9,074 nucleotides of DNA from an uncultured Marinicella sp. (GTDB lineage: Bacteria > Pseudomonadota > Gammaproteobacteria > Xanthomonadales > Marinicellaceae): positions 1-9,074 of the forward strand of contig CALLLZ010000042.1 of the NCBI GenBank assembly GCA_938008005.1. The letters are read 5' to 3'. The translations under genes and the position numbers were made by a program. Shown here one piece after another: positions 1-6,963 of the stretch. The notes below the pieces were generated by a model. The model did not search any database. It was not told the DNA's origin and saw nothing but the letters and a program-made list of their open reading frames with translations. Every line of letters starts with the position of its first letter. Position 1 is the stretch's first letter.

Positions 1-486
1 ATTACTGACTATCGAAGTATTTGAAACAATCCACCATCGCTTTCCATCGAATAATAACTGAAAATGATTAAGGCCACGCATTAATGGTTTATCATCTGTG
101 AGTGATTTTTTAATTTCAAAACTGCTATAAACATTTGCCATTTGATTGTATTTAATCACATGTTGATCTGACTCAATTTCATAAAAACCTGTGTCTTTAT
201 AATAAGCTTCTGTCTGTTCAATCATCTTTTCGACATCAGAAGTTATTAATCCACCAGCTTGAGTTGATGGTAAAGCCATTGTGAATTGTGCTCCTTGGAA
301 AAAAAGTGCACGGAACCGTGTCCAATCACGCTCTTCACCTGAACCGGCAGAAATGGTTTTATACAAAGCCATAATAATGGCTTCTGGTGATTGCCAATCT
401 TGTTCATAAGAAACCTCATTATCAGCTCCTTTTACGACTTGATTCAAAATTACCCAGAGCATAAGTCCCAAAATAACTTTCTTCAT
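1..486 (-). CDS. Exported NTF2-like (SnoaL-like fold) family protein, 3' end cut by window edge
   Basis: The reading frame stays open for 162 codons from an ATG at 486 to the window edge, so the C-terminus is missing. Residues 1 to about 20 (MKKVILGLMLWVILNQVVKG) form a signal peptide with a plausible cleavage before or after A21, so the product should be periplasmic. The mature start (SPEAIIMALYKTISAGSGEERDW, of which the key part is the ERDW-xRFRxLF stretch near residues 58-67) matches the pattern of proteins annotated as nuclear transport factor 2 family, a cone-shaped alpha+beta fold used by small enzymes and binding proteins. A late segment with FDGKRWWIVS fits the last strands of that fold. 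No catalytic residues can be assigned. The ATG overlaps the stop of the upstream amidohydrolase gene as ATGA, with AAAGGAG 8 bases upstream, so the two are very probably translated together. The fold assignment is from remembered family patterns; the function is unknown. Confidence 0.75.
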   Translation of the reverse strand, partial: MKKVILGLMLWVILNQVVKGADNEVSYEQDWQSPEAIIMALYKTISAGSGEERDWTRFRALFFQGAQFTMALPSTQAGGLITSDVEKMIEQTEAYYKDTGFYEIESDQHVIKYNQMANVYSSFEIKKSLTDDKPLMRGLNHFQLLFDGKRWWIVSNTSIVSN

Positions 487-1907
487 TTTACTGACTCCTT
501 TGGCTCTTGAATGTCTTTAATAAGGTCATTTGGTTTATGCATTTGACCGGATTTAACCACTGCATAAATTCGTTCTGTATGCCTGATATCACTCACAGGA
601 TTGTCTTCTAAAATTACAAAATTAGCATACTTACCCACTGCCAAGGAACCCTTCATCTTGGTTTGATCAATGGCTTGAGCTCCATGCCATGTTGCCATTT
701 TCAACACATCATAGTTTGGAATGCCAGCATCAACTAACAACTGCATCTCCTGATGAAAACTGACACCCGGAATCACCCACGGGTTATTCATGTCTGTCCC
801 GACTGTCATATGTATATCTGCTTCGTCCAATAGTCGAATGAATTGCTGCACTTTAGGCCAAACAGCTTTAGCTCGTTTAAAATCTTCTGGAGTCCAACCA
901 ATATTGAAAGTAAAAAATGTTTGCCAATTTTCCACTAACTCCGGATGTGTCAAATTCAGTTTTGGATGTTCAATTACTTCAGGTTTATCTCCCCAAAAAG
1001 CATTGTGGAATACAATTAAAGTGGGATCAATACTGGTACCCTGCTCTTTAAGTGTTTGAATAAAACTTTTGAATCTGGGGGTATCAAAATCAATGGCTTC
1101 ATACCATTCGAAAAATGAAAATACGCCAGGCCGCTTTAATTTTATATAATTTTCTTTGCTCTTTCCCACCATTAAATCTTCACTGATCGGCATGGCATGT
1201 ACGACTACATCCAAACCCATTTTGGCTGCTTTATCCCAAGCGACATCTTCTAAATGTGCGACCGCCTTTAAACCATGATGATGAGCAGATTTAATAGCAA
1301 CCTCTAATTGCTGCTCATTTAAACCTGTGTATAGCTTTATAAAATCAACACCCACGTTTTTTTGTGCACGGATCAAACCATCTATTTCATCTGTACTTTT
1401 AACTACTTGAGCCAACCCTTCGAATTCTTGAACATCTAACAATTCACCAGCTACGTGTGCATCAGGCCCTACCCACTTACCGGCTTTTACTTGCTTCTTA
1501 TACCTGACTGATTCTTTAGCTGAGCCACCTGGGTTTCTTATATCAGTAATACCATAGGCTAACAGCACCTTACCATTGTGTTGCGCAATTTCATCACTGT
1601 TGTTGGCCACCGCTTTAAATTTGTCACCTTTTTGAACGAATCCGACCGCCCCTAAAGTTACATGGGTATGTGTGTCAATAAATCCTGAGATAACATATTT
1701 ACCCTTTAAGTCAATAATGGGAACTGATTTATCAAAAGATTTTATTGGCCCGATGTAAGTAATTTCACCATCATGTTCAACCAACATTGTATTGGAATGA
1801 ATGGTTTGTTCTATTGGGTCAATCCAATTAAAGTTCGTATAAACTATTTTTGCTTGAGTATTCGCGCTAAGTAAACAACAAAACAAAATAAGCAATAATT
1901 GAGGCAT
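483..1907 (-). CDS. Exported metal-dependent amidohydrolase (imidazolonepropionase/prolidase-like)
   Basis: This is a complete 474-residue member of the amidohydrolase superfamily, TIM-barrel enzymes that hydrolyse C-N or related bonds with one or two bound metals. A signal peptide spans residues 1-19 (ending NTQA), so it should act in the periplasm. The metal site is complete: H80 and H82 in GFIDTHTHV, K191 in VDFIKLYTG (the likely carboxylated bridging lysine), H218 in AVAHLED, H237 in VVHAMP, and the catalytic D372 in TVGTDMNNP. The C-terminal segment GSLAVGKYANFVILEDNPV is the standard small beta domain that closes the family. The arrangement resembles exported Xaa-Pro dipeptidase/imidazolonepropionase-like enzymes, but the substrate cannot be read from sequence. 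AAAGGAA sits 7 bases before the ATG. It shares an ATGA junction with the exported NTF2-like gene downstream. The 108-base gap from the membrane protein gene upstream could hold its own promoter. Confidence 0.9.
   Translation of the reverse strand: MPQLLLILFCCLLSANTQAKIVYTNFNWIDPIEQTIHSNTMLVEHDGEITYIGPIKSFDKSVPIIDLKGKYVISGFIDTHTHVTLGAVGFVQKGDKFKAVANNSDEIAQHNGKVLLAYGITDIRNPGGSAKESVRYKKQVKAGKWVGPDAHVAGELLDVQEFEGLAQVVKSTDEIDGLIRAQKNVGVDFIKLYTGLNEQQLEVAIKSAHHHGLKAVAHLEDVAWDKAAKMGLDVVVHAMPISEDLMVGKSKENYIKLKRPGVFSFFEWYEAIDFDTPRFKSFIQTLKEQGTSIDPTLIVFHNAFWGDKPEVIEHPKLNLTHPELVENWQTFFTFNIGWTPEDFKRAKAVWPKVQQFIRLLDEADIHMTVGTDMNNPWVIPGVSFHQEMQLLVDAGIPNYDVLKMATWHGAQAIDQTKMKGSLAVGKYANFVILEDNPVSDIRHTERIYAVVKSGQMHKPNDLIKDIQEPKESVK
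495..501 (-). promoter_or_regulatory. Ribosome binding site of the NTF2-like gene
   Basis: AAAGGAG read on the minus strand, 8 bases before the ATG at 486. It lies inside the last codons of the amidohydrolase gene and settles the start in the ATGA overlap. Confidence 0.8.
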
Positions 1908-1914
1908 AGATATG

Positions 1915-1921
1915 TTCCTTT
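1915..1921 (-). promoter_or_regulatory. Ribosome binding site of the amidohydrolase gene
   Basis: AAAGGAA on the minus strand, 7 bases before the ATG at 1907. It supports the start that includes the full signal peptide. Confidence 0.7.
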
Positions 1922-1951
1922 AAAATGGAGATATCTTCAACAGTGCCTGCA

Positions 1952-1980
1952 AATATACTTTTATTACAAAATCATGAAAA
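1952..1980 (-). promoter_or_regulatory. Possible promoter of the amidohydrolase/NTF2-like pair
   Basis: A -10 candidate TATATT (1952-1957, 5 of 6 matches) lies 17 bases from a weak -35 TTTTCA (1975-1980, 4 of 6). It would give a leader of roughly 40 bases before the amidohydrolase ATG. The region is very AT-rich, so chance matches are likely. The alternative is read-through from the sigma/membrane-protein genes. Confidence 0.25.
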
Positions 1981-2015
1981 AAAATTCAAACAACAATGAT
2001 TAGTAGAATGAAAAA

Positions 2016-2618
2016 TTAATACAACTCATCAAAGTCTTTTTTCTCTTTATCCAAATATGCTATAGAAATCAATGCCTTACGTTTTATTCTGATTGCAAGC
2101 CACCAAAACAAGCTGAACCACCCAATAGAAAACAAGTATGCAAAAAGACTCCTGAGATTCATACCCATTGGAAAATTAACATCAAATAAAAATCCAGTTA
2201 GCAACCAAATATGAAAGAAAACCCCAAATGTTAATACCCCGTATTTCAGTAGTTTTGCATATGACAACTGGCTCTTTGTATGGTTGTATTCATAAGCAAG
2301 CCAGGACTTAGTATCCATGTCAGTAATGCTCCAAGCATTCAGTCTTTGAATGGTTCCAATGATTGTAGTCACTAAACCAAAAATTAAACCAAAACCAATC
2401 CAACTCATAAGGCTCAAAGAATAGTTCTCCTGGTAACCTTTATAGAATAAATACAACATAATCGCTGTGATCAATACATCTGATAAACTCAGGCCAACCA
2501 TTTTTAACCTGTTAAAGATTAATCTTCGTTTTAAAGATTTCAGATCTGGTTTCTTATTGTCCGTCTGTTGCCACTTTTCAGACAATTGCATTAATAAATT
2601 TTCATCATGGTCATTCAT
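2016..2618 (-). CDS. Four-helix inner-membrane protein, candidate anti-sigma factor
   Basis: The product is a 200-residue protein I do not recognise as a named family. A charged cytoplasmic N-terminus (residues 1-40, with LSEKWQQ near 12-18 and a basic LKSLKRRLIFNRLK segment) is followed by four predicted membrane helices at about 41-60, 70-91, 124-146 and 157-176, and a short charged tail. Both ends should be cytoplasmic. Its gene starts inside the ECF sigma gene (8-base overlap, ATGAATGA) with GGAG 7 bases upstream, so it is almost certainly translated with the sigma factor. Small membrane proteins encoded this way are usually anti-sigma factors, which hold the sigma factor at the membrane. 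It lacks the HxxxCxxC zinc motif of the ZAS class, has no cysteines at all, and has no large periplasmic domain. The anti-sigma role is inferred from position alone. Confidence 0.7.
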   Translation of the reverse strand: MNDHDENLLMQLSEKWQQTDNKKPDLKSLKRRLIFNRLKMVGLSLSDVLITAIMLYLFYKGYQENYSLSLMSWIGFGLIFGLVTTIIGTIQRLNAWSITDMDTKSWLAYEYNHTKSQLSYAKLLKYGVLTFGVFFHIWLLTGFLFDVNFPMGMNLRSLFAYLFSIGWFSLFWWLAIRIKRKALISIAYLDKEKKDFDELY

Positions 2619-3120
2619 CTTGAAGCTCCATCAGATTTTTCAAACTGGTTTTGGCACGATTTAAATTAACACCTACGTGATTGGTTTTCAACCCAGTCAC
2701 TTCGGCCATTTCTTGGTATGAGAAACCTTCCAAAAACAAGGTAATCAATTGTCTTTGAATGATTGGCAGTTGATGAATTGCTTGCAATAAACGCTCAATC
2801 TGTTGTTGTTTTTCTACATGTTGTTCTGGGTACTTGAAATCAACAGGTTCGACTTGTTGACTTGAATGTGTTTTACGTCGTTTAACTTGTTTAGCCACAT
2901 GTCGAGCACCTCGAAAATGAGCAATCCGATACAGATAGGTCTTGATACTGGCTTCAGCACGAAATTTTTTTAAGCTGCGCCAAATTGATTCCAAAATATC
3001 CTGCAATAACTCTTCTTGTAATGTTGGATTCGCTTCATAGCTGGCAGCCACCCGATTCAGGCCACCATGATACTGCTCTATCAAGTGTTCAAATTCTGGA
3101 ATATTGATGTTTTTTGTCAT
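2611..3120 (-). CDS. ECF-type RNA polymerase sigma-70 family factor
   Basis: The product has 169 residues, the usual size for an extracytoplasmic-function sigma factor that redirects RNA polymerase to a small regulon. Region 2 spans about residues 8-80, with the polymerase-binding segment LLQDILESIW (38-47) and the -10-recognising helix around IKTYLYRIAHFRGARH (59-74). A linker rich in Q, E and K (80-104) leads to region 4 (105-162), whose helix-turn-helix is SYQEMAEVTGLKTNHVGV (134-151) followed by LNRAKTSLKNL. The usual D-x-x-Q-E-x-F core of region 2.2 is degenerate (QDILESIW). The ATG at 3120 is the only reasonable start: an in-frame stop lies 10 bases upstream (3130-3132). No clear ribosome binding site precedes it, which suggests low expression. 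The overlapping downstream gene for a four-helix membrane protein is the likely regulator. Confidence 0.9.
   Translation of the reverse strand: MTKNINIPEFEHLIEQYHGGLNRVAASYEANPTLQEELLQDILESIWRSLKKFRAEASIKTYLYRIAHFRGARHVAKQVKRRKTHSSQQVEPVDFKYPEQHVEKQQQIERLLQAIHQLPIIQRQLITLFLEGFSYQEMAEVTGLKTNHVGVNLNRAKTSLKNLMELQDE
2626..2629 (-). promoter_or_regulatory. Ribosome binding site of the four-helix membrane protein
   Basis: GGAG on the minus strand, 7 bases before the ATG at 2618 and inside the 3' end of the sigma gene. It supports translational coupling of the overlapping pair. Confidence 0.65.
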
Positions 3121-3333
3121 TTCAAAAATTTAAGTGCAACAACAATACAGTGCTTATCAACTCAAAAATCTTACAATAAAACAGAAAAAAATTAAAATGA
3201 TTGGCTGACAATCGCAAAACATAGATGCTTCGATGTTGATGAAGAAATAAAATCTCTTCATTTCTATACTTATTTTTTAAGCGTTCATCTATAAGTGTAG
3301 CTTTTTTTATCAGCTCCTCTTTGTGTTATACAG
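3121..3333. other. Gene-free spacer between glycosyltransferase and second sigma gene
   Basis: This is 213 bases without a credible reading frame on either strand. Besides the weak terminator it holds a 7-base inverted repeat (ATGAAGA at 3239-3245 and TCTTCAT at 3255-3261, 9-base loop). The promoter of the sigma gene should be here, but no convincing sigma-70 pair could be placed. An ECF-type autoregulated promoter cannot be judged from a single example. Confidence 0.5.
3185..3213 (-). terminator. Weak candidate terminator after the glycosyltransferase gene
   Basis: On the minus strand GATTG-TCAGC-CAATC forms a 5-base-pair stem with a 5-base loop, followed by ATTTTAATTTTTTT. The T tract is good but the stem is short and AT-rich. 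It lies about 120 bases after the glycosyltransferase stop and about 65 bases before the sigma gene start, a sensible place to separate the two units. Confidence 0.35.
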
Positions 3334-4278
3334 TTAGATGTTCATTTTACCATGTACAGTTTTCACACCTGGTTGGTAAATACTCTTGATGAGATTGATC
3401 GCCACAGCTTGTTTGACTTTAATTTCTTTGGCGGGGATAAAAACACCAAGAATCAAAGCTAAAAATAGTTCAGGAAAATATTTGAACGATAAGAATACAT
3501 GCCCAAGTATTTTCATTTTTTTGAAATGTTTCCTTACATAGGTATGCTTAGATTTAATCGCCTCAGTTTTACTCTTGGCTCTATCAGCCACATTCGACAC
3601 ACTTGACTTACCATGGTGATGAGCCCACTCAATTTCATCCGTTACACCAACTGAAAAGCCACTTTCATTTGCTCGCTTGCATAGATCTACATCCTCCATA
3701 AACATAAAATAATCTTCATCAAAACCTTTTAGTTTTTCAAAAGTTTTTTTCAAGATCAGAACCACAGATCCGGTAATCCATTCAACCTTAAGAACACCGT
3801 TTGGAATGGTCGCTTCTGGAGCTTTAATGTTTTTATATAAGCGACCTAACAGCGGTGTTAAAGATTTCAATGTTGGAAAAACTCCATGGTATTTATTCAG
3901 TTTACCTTTTGAATTAACTTGCTTACACCCAAGAATGTCAATACCTGATTGCCTGTGTGATTTACAAAGTAACTCGATACCAGAACTTGGAATTTCAACA
4001 TCAGGGTTACAAAATAACATAAGTGAATCATCTGGCACCATTTTTGCAGCTTGGTTACAAGCTGCACCAAAGCCCACATTAGTGGTATTGTGTACCAGTT
4101 CTATTGGCAGGTCATTGAAAACGGATATTTCTTGATCTAAATCAACCAAAGAACCGTTATTAATGATTATTATTTGGTTCACAGGTTCAGATTGACGTTG
4201 TATTGAAATTAAATTTTTCTTTAGATAGGGCCAACAATTGTAATGAACGATCAGTACCGATACTTTCAACTTTTCCAT
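3334..4278 (-). CDS. Family 2 glycosyltransferase, WbbL/rhamnosyltransferase type
   Basis: The 314-residue product has the GT-A fold that transfers a sugar from a nucleotide-sugar, here probably in building a surface polysaccharide or glycolipid. The N-terminus VSVLIVHYN (6-14) is the first strand of the nucleotide-binding fold. NVGFGAACNQA (67-77) is the conserved ribose-contact loop. FCNPDVEI (89-96) carries the metal-binding NPD that replaces DxD in this subgroup. WITGSVVLI (167-175) and FMEDVDLCKR (193-202) form the acceptor side with the catalytic acidic pair, and HHHGKSS (220-226) is the typical end of the catalytic domain. The usual VDN-x-S motif reads INNGS (39-43), so the first Asp is replaced by Asn. 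A hydrophobic stretch near 261-282 probably associates with the inner membrane. It stands alone, without neighbouring sugar genes, so its pathway is unknown. The ATG at 4278 has only a weak AGG upstream. Confidence 0.88.
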   Translation of the reverse strand: MEKLKVSVLIVHYNCWPYLKKNLISIQRQSEPVNQIIIINNGSLVDLDQEISVFNDLPIELVHNTTNVGFGAACNQAAKMVPDDSLMLFCNPDVEIPSSGIELLCKSHRQSGIDILGCKQVNSKGKLNKYHGVFPTLKSLTPLLGRLYKNIKAPEATIPNGVLKVEWITGSVVLILKKTFEKLKGFDEDYFMFMEDVDLCKRANESGFSVGVTDEIEWAHHHGKSSVSNVADRAKSKTEAIKSKHTYVRKHFKKMKILGHVFLSFKYFPELFLALILGVFIPAKEIKVKQAVAINLIKSIYQPGVKTVHGKMNI

Positions 4279-4289
4279 AGACCTATATT

Positions 4290-4319
4290 TTTATATGAAC
4301 AGTAAAGTAAGAGATTCAA
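4290..4319 (-). promoter_or_regulatory. Possible promoter immediately before the glycosyltransferase gene
   Basis: TTGAAT (4314-4319, 4 of 6) and TATAAA (4290-4295, 5 of 6) are separated by 18 bases. Transcription would start only about 5 bases before the ATG, giving a nearly leaderless message, which would agree with the poor ribosome binding site. It may equally be a chance match in AT-rich DNA. Confidence 0.25.
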
Positions 4320-4384
4320 ATGATTAAAATCAATCGAATTTCCTTAAAGAATATTGGTGCTGCAGTTGTAAAGGGTATACCTTG

Positions 4385-4409
4385 ACTTTCTGAAATGAGT
4401 ATAGAAAGT
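4385..4409. repeat. Inverted repeat between receptor and glycosyltransferase genes
   Basis: ACTTTCT (4385-4391) and AGAAAGT (4403-4409) are perfect 7-base inverted arms around an 11-base loop. No T tract follows on either strand, so it is not a standard intrinsic terminator. It could be an operator or a stabilising hairpin at the 3' end of the receptor message. Confidence 0.3.
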
Positions 4410-4453
4410 TTAATCAGCGGATTTATACATGATAGGTAACATTGAATTAAATT

Positions 4454-6934
4454 TTAAAAGGAAATATCAAAACCAATGGTAGGAATCAAAGGCAACCAAC
4501 CTTGAAACTCGCTGACCAAAACGAAATCCCCAGAAGAATCCATTTCATAACTGTACTCAGAACAACATTGGTTTTCTCGATTCAGTGCATTGGTTAATTG
4601 CAGCCAATACTTAGCTTTTTTACCTTTAATCAATGTGTCATATGATACTCTTAAGTCAACATTCAGAAAGTCCTTATTCCTGCTGCCATTTCTGTTTCCA
4701 ATGATTAATGCATCATCGACTTGCTCAATTATGGTACTTGGCCAACCTGTATGGTACTGAATGAGTGAATTGAATTGCCATTTATGCCATAACCACCCTA
4801 AACTCAACTTAACTGCATTTTGTTGATCCCAACTTCTTAAGAATTCATCACCATTAACCACATCTTTAACTTCAGAAAAACTGTAACTGCCAGACCAGTT
4901 AAAATGATCATAATAACCTGACACTGTGAAATCTACACCTTTTGAAACAGCTGACTCTGGTTCGACCCTAATTCGATCCGAAAAAAGCTCAGGATGCAAA
5001 TGGAGGCCAATGAAGAGGTTTTCGTAATAAGGTTGAACATCATCGTATTTTTTATAATAAAACTCAGCCCTTAAACTGTAACGATCACTCACTTGCTTTT
5101 GTAATTCAAAAACAGCCACATCTGCAGATTCAGGTTTAAAATACATCAATTGTTCATCTTCAAGCAAAACGCCATCAATATGTTGATCTTGATAATGCCT
5201 GCCAAGGCCTAACCTCAAAGTTAAATTGTCACTATAAAAATAACCTAGGTTCATTCTTGGGCTAATTTGACTGCCATCATTCCAGTTTTGATCATCAAAC
5301 CTCAAACCAAAATCACCATACAACTTTGAGTTGAATTGATACCTTAAATTACCATAGAGCGATTTTCTTAATCCAGAGTTGCTAAAACGGTGATTTCTGA
5401 ATGGATCAAGTTGCTGTGGATTCAAGATATCAGTTAAAAAGTCACGGCCCATGAATTCAGAAGTGTAGCGGATGTCAGTTTGTTCTCTTTGCAAAGTCAA
5501 GCCCAGAGAATAGGACAGTTTCTCTGTTGCTCGGTGGTTCAAGTGAGATGATAAACCATAATAATTGGTTCTTCTGTCTTCAAAAATTGTCCCTTGCGAA
5601 GCAAAGTCATCATCAAACAATTGTCCACCTCTGTTGGTGTTGTTGGTTTGATAAAAAAACATGGCTTCAACATTTAAGTTATCACTGACTGGTTTTTCGA
5701 CCGACACCCAATAATTGTTATCTATATATTGAGCCCTTGCAAATTCATCTCCATTATCGAGGAAGAGGCTAAATTCATCCTTTGAATGTAATAGGTTGCC
5801 TTTAATCACTGTGCCATCATCAAAATCATGTTGAAGGTGAAGAAATAAATCATTAAAGCTGGGGTCACCAGTATTTACATTAAATTGGTTAGACCTGAAC
5901 AGATCTCCTCCAGAACGGTATGAAACCAGGTATTGAGAGTCGGTATTGAATGATTGGCCAAATGTAGCATGTGAATTGAAAATACCTAAAGACAGATCAA
6001 AGAAAAAATCGTCACTGACTTCAATGCTCCTCATATCCATCACTGAACTGATGTAATTGCCGAATTTTGCTGGGAAAACACCTGCATAAATTGAGAGCTC
6101 CTCTATATAACTGAGGTTGATCGATGAAAAGATACCAAAAAAATCTTTAAAATGGTATGGATTCCTTAAAGCCAAACCATTAAGTACTACTTGTGACTCA
6201 TTTTGTTTTCCTCCCCTTACATGTGATCTGGCTGTTATGCCATTACTGGTAATTCCTGGCAATTTATTGATAGCTCTTGAAGGGTCGTTACCCGCATGTG
6301 GTGTAGACTGAAGCTCATCTTGACTCAGAATAGATTGGTTGGCACCATTGATTGAATTAAAATCGAAATGACTTGTGGTTACATACAAATCTTCCAATGC
6401 TTTCGGTGCCTGTTTTAATACAAAATCCTGATTATTCACAGCCTTGTCATTGAAGTCAATTTCACTTAATAGGTCGTTGTAACCTTTGGCCTTGATTAAT
6501 ATTTTATAGTGACTATTTGCTTTACCAAAGAAGTAAAAACCGGATTGACTGTTCTTTGCCAACACTTCAGATTCATCTGCAAGCCAAATTTCTGCATCAA
6601 TAATTTGATAACCCCGCTGTTCGTCCGTGATATTACCAATCGCAATTGGCGAGATGAGTTTTGCATCATTTATTTGAAGTGGTTTGATCAAATAAATATT
6701 TGCTTTAACCTCATTGAGCTCAAAATCAATGGTCCGAAGATATTGATTTAATGCCCTGATCGATGTAATTGGGACATCTACCTTCACTTTGCCGGCATTG
6801 AGAAAATCATTGCTGTACACAATTTGTGTTTGTGTTCCGACTAGAGATTCAATCACATCCTCAAGTGAATCGGATGCATACAAACACCCAGGCGCAATGA
6901 TTAGCAACATGTAAGTGACTAATATTCTAGACAT
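4454..6934 (-). CDS. TonB-dependent outer-membrane receptor with N-terminal STN signalling domain
   Basis: This complete 826-residue transducer takes up a ligand through the outer membrane with energy from TonB, and by its domains also signals to the FecR-like protein encoded just upstream. In order: signal peptide 1-20 (cut after LYA); STN domain about 21-86, the periplasmic module that contacts FecR; a carboxypeptidase-regulatory-like beta domain about 90-175 (with FYFFGKANSHYKILIKAKGY); a TonB-box-like EDLYVTTS (181-188); plug about 195-305 with LPGIT, RGGKQNESQVVLNG and the YAGVFPAKFG segment; then a beta barrel ending in Phe (GFDISF), as outer-membrane proteins do. The mature protein's only cysteines are the adjacent pair C790-C791 in NRENQCCSEYS. 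It lies 29 bases after the FecR gene. No ribosome binding site is visible before its ATG. The ligand is unknown; iron chelates are the usual choice, but carbohydrates or peptides are possible. Confidence 0.9.
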   Translation of the reverse strand: MSRILVTYMLLIIAPGCLYASDSLEDVIESLVGTQTQIVYSNDFLNAGKVKVDVPITSIRALNQYLRTIDFELNEVKANIYLIKPLQINDAKLISPIAIGNITDEQRGYQIIDAEIWLADESEVLAKNSQSGFYFFGKANSHYKILIKAKGYNDLLSEIDFNDKAVNNQDFVLKQAPKALEDLYVTTSHFDFNSINGANQSILSQDELQSTPHAGNDPSRAINKLPGITSNGITARSHVRGGKQNESQVVLNGLALRNPYHFKDFFGIFSSINLSYIEELSIYAGVFPAKFGNYISSVMDMRSIEVSDDFFFDLSLGIFNSHATFGQSFNTDSQYLVSYRSGGDLFRSNQFNVNTGDPSFNDLFLHLQHDFDDGTVIKGNLLHSKDEFSLFLDNGDEFARAQYIDNNYWVSVEKPVSDNLNVEAMFFYQTNNTNRGGQLFDDDFASQGTIFEDRRTNYYGLSSHLNHRATEKLSYSLGLTLQREQTDIRYTSEFMGRDFLTDILNPQQLDPFRNHRFSNSGLRKSLYGNLRYQFNSKLYGDFGLRFDDQNWNDGSQISPRMNLGYFYSDNLTLRLGLGRHYQDQHIDGVLLEDEQLMYFKPESADVAVFELQKQVSDRYSLRAEFYYKKYDDVQPYYENLFIGLHLHPELFSDRIRVEPESAVSKGVDFTVSGYYDHFNWSGSYSFSEVKDVVNGDEFLRSWDQQNAVKLSLGWLWHKWQFNSLIQYHTGWPSTIIEQVDDALIIGNRNGSRNKDFLNVDLRVSYDTLIKGKKAKYWLQLTNALNRENQCCSEYSYEMDSSGDFVLVSEFQGWLPLIPTIGFDISF

Positions 6935-6963
6935 AATTGAGTGATTAAATGTGAAAAGCGATT

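Noticed and set aside
790..1059. Plus-strand open frame of 89 codons inside the amidohydrolase gene
   Set aside because: It lies antisense to a well-conserved enzyme and its translation has no recognisable features. The other plus-strand frames (2467-2664, 3806-4135, 6117-6311, 6509-6751, 8074-8316, 8403-8594) were dropped for the same reason.
1970..2001. Inverted repeat AATCAT/ATGATT with a 20-base loop after the membrane protein gene
   Set aside because: The T tract falls inside the loop rather than after the stem, and the loop is long, so it does not make an intrinsic terminator.
3239..3261. Hairpin ATGAAGA/TCTTCAT considered as a terminator
   Set aside because: Short AT-rich stem with a 9-base loop and no following T tract on either strand.
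3302..3308. Plus-strand run of seven T residues considered as a terminator tail
   Set aside because: No stable stem precedes it and no plus-strand gene would need it.
3897..4079. Minus-strand 60-codon frame within the glycosyltransferase gene
   Set aside because: It is a different frame of the same strand, wholly inside a conserved gene, with no ribosome binding site noted.
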